Counted from the stretch's first letter, positions 8,543 through 17,944 are shown. The stretch: DNA of 64,000 nt from Flavobacterium pectinovorum (GCF_900142715.1 NZ_FRBX01000002.1:682001-746000), one strand, 5' to 3'. The notes: generated from the sequence alone by a model not told the origin. Numbers and translations: made by a program.

Positions 8543-10714
8543 ATGAATACAAGTAAAATTACTGTTATACTTTTGTTTTTAGTTGCTACGGTTTTTGGGC
8601 AACAAAAAATTACTGTTGAGAATATTTATGGTGGAGCATTTCGTGCCAAAGGAATGGATGAATTGCAATCTTTGAAAAATACAGACCAATATACTGTATT
8701 GAATGTTGACAACGCCAGCAGAAGTATGCAAATTGATTTATACGATTTTGCAACGCTTAAAAAAGTATCTAATTTAATTGATACAAAAAACCATAAGGAA
8801 TTAGCAGACGGAATTGACAGTTATACTTTTGATGCATCAGAAAAAAAGATTTTAATTGCTTGTAACACGAATCAAATTTTCCGCCACTCTTTTACGGCAG
8901 ATTATTTTTTATATGATATTGCTTCTAAATCATTAACGAAGCTTTTTGATTTTCAGGTTCAGGAACCAACTTTTTCTCCTGACGGAACTAAAATCGCTTA
9001 TGCTAAAGAAAACAATCTTTATGTTTATGATGTAGCTTCAAAAAAATCAACAGCGGTTACTACAGATGGAAAGAAAAATGCAGTGATCAACGGTATTACG
9101 GACTGGGTTTATGAAGAGGAATTTGCTTTTGTTCGTGCTTTTGACTGGAGTAAAGACAGTAAAAAATTAGCTTATATTCGTTTTGACGAAAGTGCCGTTC
9201 CGGAATTTTCAATGTCAATCTTCAAAAAAGACTTGTATCCAACAGTTGAAACATTCAAATATCCTAAAGCCGGAGAAAAAAATTCTGTAGTTTCATTACA
9301 TATATATGATGCGGCTGCAAATGCAACGAAAAAAGTTGATTTAGGGAATTATAAAGATTTTTATATTGCAAGATTACAATGGACAAATGATAATAATACA
9401 TTATGTGCTCAGGTTTTAAACCGTCATCAGGATAATCTTGATTTATTATTTGTAGATGGAACTACGGCTGCTGCAAAAGTGGTTTTAAATGAAAAAGACA
9501 AAGCTTATGTTGATGTGACAGATAACTTAACTTTCTTAAAAGACAACAGTTTTATCTGGACAAGCGAAAAAGACGGTTTTAATCATATTTATGTGTATGA
9601 TAAAACCGGAAAACTTAAAAATCAGGTTACAAAAGGAAACTGGGAAGTAGTGTCTTACTATGGTTTCGACGAAAAAAATAAAACTATTTTCTATCAATCT
9701 ACAGAAAATGGTTCAATCAACAGAGATATTTACAGAATTGGTTTAGACGGAAAAAACAAAGTACGTTTAACTTCAAAAGTTGGAACAAGTGCTGCTACTT
9801 TCAGTCCAAATTTCCAATATTTCATTACAACTTTTTCCAGCAATTTAGTGCCAACGACTTATACCTTGAATGAGTCAAAAACTGGAAAAGAAATTCAGGT
9901 TATCGAAAACAATCAGGCTCTTGCAGATAAATTGAAAGGATATAATCTTCCTGCTAAAGAATTTTTTGTTTTAAAAACAGCAAAAGGAAACGAACTTAAT
10001 GCATGGATTTTAAAACCAAAAGATTTTGATCCTTCAAAAAAATATCCGGTTTTCATGTACCAATATTCTGGTCCGGGATCTCAACAAGTAAATAACGACT
10101 GGAACAATACAGATGATTACTGGTTCTTATCTCTTACTCAACAAGGTTATATTGTAGCTTGTGTTGATGGTAGAGGTACTGGTTTTAAAGGTGCTGACTT
10201 CAAAAAAGTAACACAGAAAGAATTAGGAAAATACGAAGTAGAAGATCAAATTGATGCTGCAAAAGTAATTGGAGCTTATCCTTATGTTGATGCTTCAAGA
10301 ATTGGAATCTTCGGATGGAGCTATGGAGGTTTTATGGCTTCAAACTGTATTTTTCAAGGAAACAATGTGTTTAAAATGGCAATCGCTGTTGCTCCGGTAA
10401 CAAACTGGAGATTTTATGACAGTGTTTATACAGAAAGATACATGCAGACTCCACAGGAAAATGCAAGCGGTTATGATCAAAATTCTCCAATAAATCACGT
10501 TGACAAATTAAAAGGTAAATTTTTATTGATTCACGGTTCTGGTGATGATAACGTACATGTGCAAAATTCTATGCAAATGATGGAAGCGTTAATTCAGGCT
10601 AATAAACAATTCGATTCTCAAATATATCCAGATAAAAACCACGGTATTTACGGAGGTAAAACAAGAATTCAGCTTTATAACAAAATGACTAATTTTATCA
10701 AAGAAAATTTATAG
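8543..10714 (+). CDS. Dipeptidyl-peptidase IV-type S9 peptidase, secreted
   Basis: I chose the ATG at 8543 because it opens a proper signal peptide (MNTSKITVILLFLVATVFGQ). The frame upstream to 8480 is hydrophobic but not signal-like. The 723-residue protein has an N-terminal DPP IV beta-propeller (DGTKIAYAKENNLYVYD, VYEEEFAFVRAFDWSKD) and a C-terminal alpha/beta-hydrolase domain. The nucleophile Ser593 lies in GWSYGGF, the Asp in HGSGDDNVHVQN and the His in DKNHGIYGG. It removes X-Pro or X-Ala dipeptides from peptides in the periplasm or outside the cell. Two peptide transporters follow 27 bp downstream, so release and uptake of di- and tripeptides appear linked. Confidence 0.9.
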   Translation: MNTSKITVILLFLVATVFGQQKITVENIYGGAFRAKGMDELQSLKNTDQYTVLNVDNASRSMQIDLYDFATLKKVSNLIDTKNHKELADGIDSYTFDASEKKILIACNTNQIFRHSFTADYFLYDIASKSLTKLFDFQVQEPTFSPDGTKIAYAKENNLYVYDVASKKSTAVTTDGKKNAVINGITDWVYEEEFAFVRAFDWSKDSKKLAYIRFDESAVPEFSMSIFKKDLYPTVETFKYPKAGEKNSVVSLHIYDAAANATKKVDLGNYKDFYIARLQWTNDNNTLCAQVLNRHQDNLDLLFVDGTTAAAKVVLNEKDKAYVDVTDNLTFLKDNSFIWTSEKDGFNHIYVYDKTGKLKNQVTKGNWEVVSYYGFDEKNKTIFYQSTENGSINRDIYRIGLDGKNKVRLTSKVGTSAATFSPNFQYFITTFSSNLVPTTYTLNESKTGKEIQVIENNQALADKLKGYNLPAKEFFVLKTAKGNELNAWILKPKDFDPSKKYPVFMYQYSGPGSQQVNNDWNNTDDYWFLSLTQQGYIVACVDGRGTGFKGADFKKVTQKELGKYEVEDQIDAAKVIGAYPYVDASRIGIFGWSYGGFMASNCIFQGNNVFKMAIAVAPVTNWRFYDSVYTERYMQTPQENASGYDQNSPINHVDKLKGKFLLIHGSGDDNVHVQNSMQMMEALIQANKQFDSQIYPDKNHGIYGGKTRIQLYNKMTNFIKENL

Positions 10715-10741
10715 TATAACTTTATCAACTTTTAAAAAATA

Positions 10742-12427
10742 ATGAATAATATGGAAGAAACTCAAGTAAAAACGGCGCATCCAAAAGGACTGTGGGTTTT
10801 GTTCGGGACGGAGATGTGGGAGCGGTTCAATTTTTATGGAATGCGGGCTTTATTGACTTTATTTCTTGTAAACTCATTATTAATGAAAGAAGAAGAAGCC
10901 TCGCTGATTTATGGAGGTTTTCTTGGGCTTTGTTATCTGACACCAATGTTAGGTGGTTTTGTTGCCGATCGTTTTTTAGGTAACAGAAATTGTATTCTTT
11001 TAGGTGGATTATTGATGGCAATTGGCCAGATGTTATTATTTACCAGTGGAAGTATTTTTGAGGCGAACCTGCCTTTGGCTAAAATCATTATGTATTCTGC
11101 TTTAGGTGTTATTGTTTTTGGTAATGGATTCTTCAAACCAAATATCTCGAGTATGGTGGGAAGTTTGTATCCAAAACAGGAAAAAACAAAACTGGATACT
11201 GCCTTTACTATTTTTTACATGGGTATTAATATCGGTGCTTTCTTAGGGCAGTCAATTTGTCCTTTGTTAGGAGATGTTAAAGATTCTGGAGGAATTAGAG
11301 ATATTCACGCTTTTAGATGGGGTTTCATGGCAGCTTCTGGTGCTATGCTTATCGGAACTGTTCTTTTTTACTTCTTAAAAAACAAATATGTGGTTTCTCC
11401 TGAAGGAAGACCATTAGGAGGTTTACCTTCTAAAAATGTTGCAGAAGATTTTGAAGAAGGAGAAGCACAAAAAGCAAATTTTTCTAATAAAGCTTTAACT
11501 ATTGCGGGAATTGCATTTATCGCTTTAGGTTTCTTTTTTCATTATGTTGTAGGTCAGAATTTAATTTATACTTTGATTTATTCCAGCGGTTTGGCTTTGG
11601 CCGGATTAATTATTTCAGATACGTCTTTAACAAAAATTGAAAGAGACAGAATTATTGTAATTTACATTGTCTCGTTCTTTATTATTTTCTTCTGGGCCGC
11701 TTTTGAACAAGCTGGTTCATCTTTAACTTTTATTGCAGACAATCAAACAGACAGACATTTCTTTGGCTATCTAATGCCTCCATCAATGGTTCAGATTTTC
11801 AACGGATTATTTGTGGTTGTTATGGCTGTTCCTTTCAGTATTTTATGGGATACTTTGAGAGCAAATCAAAAAGAACCTATTTCTCCTGTAAAGTTAGCTG
11901 CCGGACTAGTGATAATCTGTATTAGTTTCTTTATGATTGCCACTCAGGTTTCATATATTGGAACTTCAGGACTGTTATTAGTAAAATGGCTTATCTTATT
12001 GTATTTCTTAAATACATGTGCTGAGTTGTGTTTATCACCAATTGGTTTATCATTGGTAGGTAAGTTATCTCCAAAACGTTTTGCATCATTATTATACGGA
12101 GTATTCTTTTTGTCGAATGCGTCTGGTTATGCTTTAGGAGGAACTTTGGGTTCTATCTTGCCTGCAACCGGAGATAAATTTGCAAAAGCAAAAGAATTAG
12201 GAATTGATCTTCAAGCGGTTTTAGATAATAAAATTACACCAACTGCAGAGCAATTAGCCTTGTTGGATAAACACCAAATTAGTGCTCATAATCACTTTTT
12301 TGCCGGATTTGAAATTCATAATTTATACGAGTTTTTCATGGTATTTGTTGTTCTTACAGGACTTGCAGCAATAATTTTGTTTGCTTTAACTCCTTTCTTG
12401 AAAAAAATGATGCATGGAGTTAGATAA
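10742..12427 (+). CDS. POT/PTR family proton-dependent peptide transporter (first copy)
   Basis: The protein has 561 residues and about 12-14 membrane helices. POT signatures are clear: EMWERFNFYGMRALLTLFLV near the start (ExxERFxYYG type) and GNGFFKPNISSMVGSLYP. It carries an insert of about 80 residues near the C-terminus (roughly 475-530), with EQLALLDKHQISAHNHF, that the second copy lacks. It should import di- and tripeptides with protons. It lies 27 bp after the DPP IV gene and 1 bp before the next transporter gene, so the three probably form one operon. Confidence 0.9.
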   Translation: MNNMEETQVKTAHPKGLWVLFGTEMWERFNFYGMRALLTLFLVNSLLMKEEEASLIYGGFLGLCYLTPMLGGFVADRFLGNRNCILLGGLLMAIGQMLLFTSGSIFEANLPLAKIIMYSALGVIVFGNGFFKPNISSMVGSLYPKQEKTKLDTAFTIFYMGINIGAFLGQSICPLLGDVKDSGGIRDIHAFRWGFMAASGAMLIGTVLFYFLKNKYVVSPEGRPLGGLPSKNVAEDFEEGEAQKANFSNKALTIAGIAFIALGFFFHYVVGQNLIYTLIYSSGLALAGLIISDTSLTKIERDRIIVIYIVSFFIIFFWAAFEQAGSSLTFIADNQTDRHFFGYLMPPSMVQIFNGLFVVVMAVPFSILWDTLRANQKEPISPVKLAAGLVIICISFFMIATQVSYIGTSGLLLVKWLILLYFLNTCAELCLSPIGLSLVGKLSPKRFASLLYGVFFLSNASGYALGGTLGSILPATGDKFAKAKELGIDLQAVLDNKITPTAEQLALLDKHQISAHNHFFAGFEIHNLYEFFMVFVVLTGLAAIILFALTPFLKKMMHGVR

Positions 12428-12428
12428 G

Positions 12429-13916
12429 ATGGAAAACAATACAATTACATTAGAACAGATACAGGATTTTAAAGGAAAATACCCAAAGCAATTATGGTAT
12501 TTGTTTTTGGTTGAAATGTGGGAGCGTTTTTGCTTCTATGGAATGAGAGGGGTTTTAGCTTTTTTTATGGTAGACCAGTTAGGTTTGCTTGAAGGAAAAG
12601 CAAATCTTCAATATGGAGCTATTCAGGCTTTTGTTTATGCTTTTACTTTTATTGGAGGTATTTTTGCCGATAAAATTTTAGGGTTTAAAAAGTCATTGCT
12701 TTTTGGTGGAATCGTAATGATTTTGGGGAATTTGCTAATAGCGGCTTCTCCACATGATTTCTTTTATTACGGAATTACATTATCTATTATTGGTACCGGT
12801 TTTTTTAAGCCAAATGTATCTTCAATGGTTGGTGAGTTATATCATGAAAGCGACGGAAGAAGAGATGCAGGTTATGGAATGTTCTATGCCGGTATTAACA
12901 TTGGTGGAATGTTGGGTGGTGCAATTCCTATTTATTTAGGAAAAAACTATTCGTGGAGTCTATGTTTCTTATCTGCAGCAATTGTAATGATTATTGGAGT
13001 AATTACTTTTCTTTTAACGAAAAAGCACTTGGCGCCAATTGGGAATTCACCTCTTGAAAACCACCCTGCAAAAAAACGTAATCTTTATGAAATCGCAGTT
13101 TATGTGGGTTCTATTGTAGTGATTCCGTTAGTTTACATAATGGTTATCAATTCTGATTTTACAGAATATTTTATGTATACGATTGGAATTGCAGCACTAT
13201 TGTATTTCTTATATGAATTGTTTCAAATAAAAGACAGAAAACAACAATACAAATTACTGGCCGCTTTCATTTTTATCTTCGGATATTTTATGTTTATGGC
13301 TATTTCTGAACAGTCAGGAGGGTCGCTTTCGCTTTTTGCTAAAGATAATTTATCAAGTAAACTATTGTGGTTTAATATTGATCCAAACGTAGTCAATAAC
13401 AGTATCAACTCATTATACGTTATTATCTTTAGCCCATTAGTGGGATTATTGTGGATCTTTTTATACAAAAGAAAAATTGAGCCGAATACAGTTATTAAAT
13501 TTGGATTTTCGTTTATACTATTAGCTGTTGGTTTCTTTATATTTTATAGTGCCAGATTTTTTGTTGATGCAAATGGGCTAAGTTCATTAGATTTATTTGC
13601 GTTAGGATATTTGGTTTATACACTTGGAGAACTTTGTATCGGACCAATCGGAATGTCTGTAATTACCAAATTATCTCCAAAAAGATTGTTTGGTATGATG
13701 ATGGGGCTTTGGTTTTTATCAAGCGCATTCGGGCAATTTGCAGCCGGAAAACTAGGTTCAGAAATGTCAAATGCTAATACAGGAACGACTTTAATGTCTA
13801 AACTTATTGCTTATACAGATGGGTATTATCAATTGGCTATATATGCACTTGTTGCAGGTGTTGTTTTAATTGTAACAACGCCTTTAATCAAAAAATTAAT
13901 GCAAGAAGTAAAATAG
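12429..13916 (+). CDS. POT/PTR family proton-dependent peptide transporter (second copy)
   Basis: I place the start at the ATG at 12429 (MENNTITLEQ), one base after the stop of the first transporter. The frame reaching back to 12414 would overlap it. The 495 residues contain EMWERFCFYGMRGVLAFFMV and GTGFFKPNVSSMVGELY, the same signatures as the preceding copy, but without its long C-terminal insert. The tandem pair may differ in substrate range or affinity. Both belong with the upstream dipeptidyl peptidase in peptide use. Confidence 0.9.
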   Translation: MENNTITLEQIQDFKGKYPKQLWYLFLVEMWERFCFYGMRGVLAFFMVDQLGLLEGKANLQYGAIQAFVYAFTFIGGIFADKILGFKKSLLFGGIVMILGNLLIAASPHDFFYYGITLSIIGTGFFKPNVSSMVGELYHESDGRRDAGYGMFYAGINIGGMLGGAIPIYLGKNYSWSLCFLSAAIVMIIGVITFLLTKKHLAPIGNSPLENHPAKKRNLYEIAVYVGSIVVIPLVYIMVINSDFTEYFMYTIGIAALLYFLYELFQIKDRKQQYKLLAAFIFIFGYFMFMAISEQSGGSLSLFAKDNLSSKLLWFNIDPNVVNNSINSLYVIIFSPLVGLLWIFLYKRKIEPNTVIKFGFSFILLAVGFFIFYSARFFVDANGLSSLDLFALGYLVYTLGELCIGPIGMSVITKLSPKRLFGMMMGLWFLSSAFGQFAAGKLGSEMSNANTGTTLMSKLIAYTDGYYQLAIYALVAGVVLIVTTPLIKKLMQEVK

Positions 13917-13943
13917 ACGACATTTACCGATTCTTTTTTTGTT

Positions 13944-13951
13944 TAAATTTG
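13944..13951 (+). promoter_or_regulatory. -7 promoter box before the thioredoxin gene
   Basis: TAAATTTG is a perfect TAnnTTTG match, 21 bases before the ATG at 13973. No well-placed TTG is visible. It suggests the thioredoxin gene can be transcribed independently of the peptide operon. Confidence 0.4.
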
Positions 13952-13972
13952 TAAAAAATTAAAACGCCGACC

Positions 13973-14440
13973 ATGAAAAAAATATTTTTAGTTGCCTTTT
14001 TTGTATTAGGAGCATTTACTTCTCAAGCTCAAGAGTTAAAATGGTATACAGATGTAAAAGAAGCAATTACTGTAAGCAATAAGGAGAATAAACCAATGCT
14101 AATGTTTTTTACAGGAAGCGATTGGTGCGGATGGTGTATCCGTTTGCAAAATGAGGTTTTAAAAACAACTGAATTTCAGAAATGGGCAAAAGACAATGTT
14201 GTTTTAGTAGAGTTGGATTACCCACGAAGAACTCCGCAAACTCCTGAAATAAAAAATCAGAATAATGAGTTGCAGCAAGCTTTTGGTATACAGGGGTTTC
14301 CGACTATTTATTTTACCAGCGCAGAAGCTAAGGATGGTAAAGTAAATTTTAAAGGACTTGGACAGACCGGATATGTTGCAGGTGGACCATCAGCCTGGCT
14401 GGCAGTTGCGGAAGGAATTGTACATCCGAAAAAATCTTAA
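13973..14440 (+). CDS. Secreted thioredoxin-family protein with intact CGWC site
   Basis: This 155-residue protein has a signal peptide (MKKIFLVAFFVLGAFTSQAQ) and a thioredoxin fold of the Thioredoxin_7/DUF255-like type. The redox motif is DWCGWC with Cys52 and Cys55, and the cis-proline loop is GFPTIYF. It should act as a periplasmic disulfide reductase or isomerase. It is the parent-like member of a three-gene tandem family; the two following copies have lost the cysteine pair. A strong terminator follows directly. Confidence 0.85.
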   Translation: MKKIFLVAFFVLGAFTSQAQELKWYTDVKEAITVSNKENKPMLMFFTGSDWCGWCIRLQNEVLKTTEFQKWAKDNVVLVELDYPRRTPQTPEIKNQNNELQQAFGIQGFPTIYFTSAEAKDGKVNFKGLGQTGYVAGGPSAWLAVAEGIVHPKKS

Positions 14441-14469
14441 GCGAAAATTTTATTCAATAAATAATTTTA

Positions 14470-14504
14470 AAAAACTCCCTACAGTAATGTAGGGAGTTTT
14501 TTTT
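14470..14504 (+). terminator. Rho-independent terminator after the intact thioredoxin
   Basis: AAACTCCCTACA and TGTAGGGAGTTT form a perfect 12-bp stem around GTAA, followed by a run of T. Confidence 0.9.
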
Positions 14505-14605
14505 GTTTAGTAGGAAAAGTTTTGATTTGCATTTTTGGAAATTATTATTTTATTATTTTATTGGTATTAAAAAAACATATAGTGTATTTTTTGTATTAAT
14601 AAAAC

Positions 14606-14635
14606 TTGTAAAATTAAAATATTATGTTAATTTCG
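14606..14635 (+). promoter_or_regulatory. Candidate promoter of the first degenerate thioredoxin
   Basis: TTG at 14606-14608, a 19-base spacer and TAATTTCG at 14628-14635 (one mismatch to TAnnTTTG) precede the ATG at 14664 by 28 bases. Confidence 0.4.
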
Positions 14636-14663
14636 TCATGCTAATCTAACCAAACCTATTACT

Positions 14664-15122
14664 ATGACTAAAAAATTACTTATCCTACTCGTTTTTTTTG
14701 GATCATTTATGTTACATTCTCAAAATTTAGTCTGGAGAACAAACATGACTGATGCTATCGCTATAAGCAATGAGCAAAATAAACCAATGCTGATTTTGTT
14801 TACTGCCTCTGGTGTGCCGGATAATCTTCAAAATGAAATCTTCAAGACGCCTGATTTTGCGGTTTGGTCTCGTGACAATGTTATTCTTGTTAAATTGGAT
14901 TTATCCGATATTAATGCTTCTGATAGTGATAAAGAACAAAATGTAAGACTTAAAAATGCTTTTGGCGTTGTTGAATTACCCGAAGTTTGTTTTGCAAGTG
15001 CTTCTGTTAGAAAAAACAAAACGACTTTTAGTGCGTTAGGAAAACTTGCCTACAAACCCGGCGGTGCAAAATCGTGGATTTCTGAGTCAAATTCGATTTT
15101 GCATCCCAGTGAAAGCGAATAA
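14664..15122 (+). CDS. Thioredoxin-like paralogue lacking the CxxC motif (copy 2)
   Basis: The 152-residue secreted protein (signal MTKKLLILLVFFGSFMLHSQ) aligns along its length with the intact thioredoxin upstream: AIAISNEQNKPMLILFTAS, then NLQNEIFKTPDFAVWSRDNVILVKLDL. The DWCGWC segment is replaced by a shortened GVPD, so both redox cysteines are gone. The cis-proline loop has become ELPEVCF. It cannot do thiol-disulfide exchange in the usual way. The frame is fully open and it shares its pattern with copy 3, which argues for a retained non-redox role rather than a dead gene. Confidence 0.8.
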   Translation: MTKKLLILLVFFGSFMLHSQNLVWRTNMTDAIAISNEQNKPMLILFTASGVPDNLQNEIFKTPDFAVWSRDNVILVKLDLSDINASDSDKEQNVRLKNAFGVVELPEVCFASASVRKNKTTFSALGKLAYKPGGAKSWISESNSILHPSESE

Positions 15123-15161
15123 TAAAACTTTTTAATTACTTTCTAAATTTAATTTTGTAGT

Positions 15162-15198
15162 AATCCCTTTTCACGACAGGTGAAAAGGGATATTTTTT
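15162..15198 (+). terminator. Terminator after thioredoxin-like copy 2
   Basis: ATCCCTTTTCAC pairs with GTGAAAAGGGAT around GACAG and is followed by T-rich sequence. The same stem recurs after copy 3 at 15871-15909. On the - strand these bases also read REKGLLQN-stop, which resembles the end of ComEC. Confidence 0.75.
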
Positions 15199-15393
15199 TG
15201 CCTGTTCCGGCAATTTAGTGTAACGACATTTGCTATTTAAAGCTCGGTTTTTTTTCAAATTGCTATTTTTTTATCAATTTATTAGTGATTTCCTTTTTAT
15301 TAAGACTTCGTTAACTTTTTAACTCCGTCAGGATTGTTTTTTAGCGTATTTATGTTAAATTGGTTCAATTATTATAACCAAACCTTATTTTTT

Positions 15394-15846
15394 ATGACCC
15401 AAAAATTACTTATCCTACTGTTTTTTTTAGGTTCGTTTTTTATGCGATCACAAGGCCTTGTCTGGAGTACAAATCTGACAGATGCGATTGCAATAAGTAA
15501 TGAACAAAGAAAACCATTATTGATTTTTTTTACCGCCTCAAATGCACCGGAAAAAATTCAAAATGAAATTTTTAACACGCCTGATTTTCTCAATTGGTCG
15601 AATAAAAATGTTATTTTAGTAAAACTTGATTTGTCTGATGCTTCAGCATCTCAGAGTGTAAGAGACCAAAATGTTTCCTTAAAAAATGCCTTCGGTATAG
15701 ACGAGTTACCCCAAGCTTGTTTTGCAACCGCAGCTATGAGAACAGGAAAAACCAACTTTAATTCCTTAGGAAAAATTGGTTACAATTCAGGAGGTGTAAA
15801 AGCATGGATTGCTGAATCTAATTTGATTTTGAATCCGGAGGAATAG
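15394..15846 (+). CDS. Thioredoxin-like paralogue lacking the CxxC motif (copy 3)
   Basis: The start at ATG 15394 gives the signal MTQKLLILLFFLGSFFMRSQ, nearly identical to copy 2; the open frame back to 15334 adds no signal-like sequence. The 150 residues match copy 2 closely (AIAISNEQRKPLLIFFTASN, IQNEIFNTPDFLNWSNKNVILVKLDLSD) and also lack CxxC, with NAPEK in its place. Matching upstream DNA (AACCAAACCTTA before the ATG in this copy, AACCAAACCTAT in copy 2) indicates a tandem duplication. It converges with comEC, 8 bp apart. Confidence 0.8.
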   Translation: MTQKLLILLFFLGSFFMRSQGLVWSTNLTDAIAISNEQRKPLLIFFTASNAPEKIQNEIFNTPDFLNWSNKNVILVKLDLSDASASQSVRDQNVSLKNAFGIDELPQACFATAAMRTGKTNFNSLGKIGYNSGGVKAWIAESNLILNPEE

Positions 15847-15854
15847 CAAGAATT

Positions 15855-17891
15855 TTAATTCAAAGTATAGTATCCCTTTTCGCGTGTTGCGTGAAAAGGG
15901 ATATTTTTTATCAGGCAACTTGTCCTCCAGTATTTTTGCATAGAATTTGAATTTGTTGCATCTGCTACTACGATTTTTGGTTTGAGTTTCTGTAAAATAC
16001 GATCTAAATTTATTCTGGGCGATTGCGTTAGAATAATAATATCCGGTTGAATTTTATCTTCATAAATACCGGTACTATCTATTAAAAGGATTTTTTTGCC
16101 ATTAAAAAACAAAAGATTCCTAACGGTTTTTATTTCTTTCAAAGTGGCAAAATTTCCAACTAAATAAGCATCGGTAATGTTATTTTTTGTTTCTTTTTTT
16201 AGAAGGCTGTCATTTGTAAAAATGGAAACATTTTGTCCGGTTCTTTTTGTAATAATTGTTTTTTTTGCTGTATTAAAAACAATTAATTCTCTTTGGTTTT
16301 CAGTTTCTTTTTTAGTGTAAACAAATGAAATTTGCAGTAAAATAAGAGTAAAAAGAAACGCAATTAATTTACCGAAACTTGGTTTTTTAAACCATATTAT
16401 CACTGTTATAGTTACTAAGGAAAATGTAAACAGATAATAAGAATTGAAACAGATATTTATAATTACAAAAGAATCAAAAGATGCTACATAATGAATGATA
16501 AGATTTAAGAAATAGATGCTTTTTTCGAAAATTTGAACAATAAATAATGGACAACTTTGAAATACAGAAATCACCATAACAATTATTCCTGCAATCATTA
16601 TAAAGGATAAAACAGGTAAAATGAGAATATTGGTCACAAAGAAAAGCCCCGGAAACTGATGAAAATAATACAAGCAAATAGGGAAAGTGCCTATTTGTGC
16701 TGCGAATGAAACGGTTAAGGCTTCCCAAAGATAATTAATGATTTTATTTTTAGGAGTCCATATATTTTTGAATAAAGGCTGAATCCATACAATAGAAAAT
16801 AATGCAATGTAACTTAACTGGAACCCAACATCAAATAGGAAATAAGGTTCAAAAAGTAAAATCAATAACACGGAAACAAGTAAAGTATGATAAGTATTAG
16901 TACTTCTATGTAAATGATTGCCAATGGCAATAAAAGAAAACATAACAACTGAACGTAAAACGGGAGGTGAAAGTCCTGATACAATACCAAAAAGTGCGAG
17001 TGAAATTATAATGACAACTAGTTTTGTAAAAGAACCTTTTTTTGTGTTGGGAATTGGTTTTAAAATAAATAGAATGAATATCATTATAAAGCCTACATGT
17101 AGCCCTGAAACGGATAAAACATGGGTAGCTCCAGAATATTGATAGTCCTTAATAATATCAGCTGAAATTTCTTGTTGCTGTCCTAAAATTAATGCCATTG
17201 CAACATCCATTTCGACTTTATTGAAATTTGCTTTTTCAAGATTGCGAATTATTCTTGTGTTTAATCGTGAAGCATAAAACCAAATATCTTTTTTGATTTT
17301 TTTGTTAATATTGATCGCTGCTTTTGATGTATAGATTTGTGCATATATTTGCTTGTTTGCCAAATATTTACTGTAGTCAAACTGATTTGGATTTTTGGAT
17401 GGACTATTGTGATGTAAAATTGTTTTTACCTTTATTTTGTTTCCAATTATAAGAAGATTTGGCAAACTGTCTTTTTGTACGTTTATGATAATCCTCCCCG
17501 AATATTTTTTTTGATTAATGCTGTTTACAATGGCAATATATCTATCACTATAATCATTGCTTTTGATTTTTTCTCGAAGTGTCAGAGTTACATAATGCTC
17601 ACTTTTAAAAGCTTTTTCATAATGTGTATAATTAGATTGCTGAAGAGAATCGGTATTGATCAGGAGCGTCGTAATTCCGACACAAAATGAAAGGTAATTA
17701 ATGCTTATGCCAAAAAGAATATTTGCTTTTTTGCTCTTTTTTGAAAGAAAATATAAGATTGAAATTAAGAATATGCCGAGACCAAGAGCAGTTGTGGCTA
17801 ATAGAATTGAAGGCTGCCAAAAATAGCAAACCAAAATTCCTAAAATAAAACTGATGGTAATTTTAACCAAAGGAAAATCTAATACTTTCAT
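15855..17891 (-). CDS. comEC: ComEC/Rec2-family DNA-uptake channel protein
   Basis: The 678-residue membrane protein has an N-terminal DUF4131-like region with several helices and the competence domain with GATHVLSVSGLHVGFIMIFI, the most diagnostic ComEC motif. Many helices follow. The C-terminal part keeps only a degenerate metallo-beta-lactamase-like tail (IVFNTAKKTIITKRTGQN to GYYTLN). ComEC carries single-stranded DNA across the inner membrane in natural transformation. It is the last gene of the surE-lpxB cluster. The last codons overlap a hairpin that terminates transcription from the opposite strand. Confidence 0.88.
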   Translation of the reverse strand: MKVLDFPLVKITISFILGILVCYFWQPSILLATTALGLGIFLISILYFLSKKSKKANILFGISINYLSFCVGITTLLINTDSLQQSNYTHYEKAFKSEHYVTLTLREKIKSNDYSDRYIAIVNSINQKKYSGRIIINVQKDSLPNLLIIGNKIKVKTILHHNSPSKNPNQFDYSKYLANKQIYAQIYTSKAAININKKIKKDIWFYASRLNTRIIRNLEKANFNKVEMDVAMALILGQQQEISADIIKDYQYSGATHVLSVSGLHVGFIMIFILFILKPIPNTKKGSFTKLVVIIISLALFGIVSGLSPPVLRSVVMFSFIAIGNHLHRSTNTYHTLLVSVLLILLFEPYFLFDVGFQLSYIALFSIVWIQPLFKNIWTPKNKIINYLWEALTVSFAAQIGTFPICLYYFHQFPGLFFVTNILILPVLSFIMIAGIIVMVISVFQSCPLFIVQIFEKSIYFLNLIIHYVASFDSFVIINICFNSYYLFTFSLVTITVIIWFKKPSFGKLIAFLFTLILLQISFVYTKKETENQRELIVFNTAKKTIITKRTGQNVSIFTNDSLLKKETKNNITDAYLVGNFATLKEIKTVRNLLFFNGKKILLIDSTGIYEDKIQPDIIILTQSPRINLDRILQKLKPKIVVADATNSNSMQKYWRTSCLIKNIPFHATREKGYYTLN
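15871..15909 (+). terminator. Terminator for thioredoxin-like copy 3, inside the 3' end of comEC
   Basis: TATCCCTTTTC and its complement GAAAAGGGATA form a stem around a short loop, followed by TTTTTTA on the + strand. The same bases encode the last residues of ComEC (REKGYYTLN) on the - strand. Confidence 0.65.
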
Positions 17892-17944
17892 GATCTAAAA
17901 GTATTAAAAATTTGTAAGAAAAATAATATTTTTAATGTGTATTA

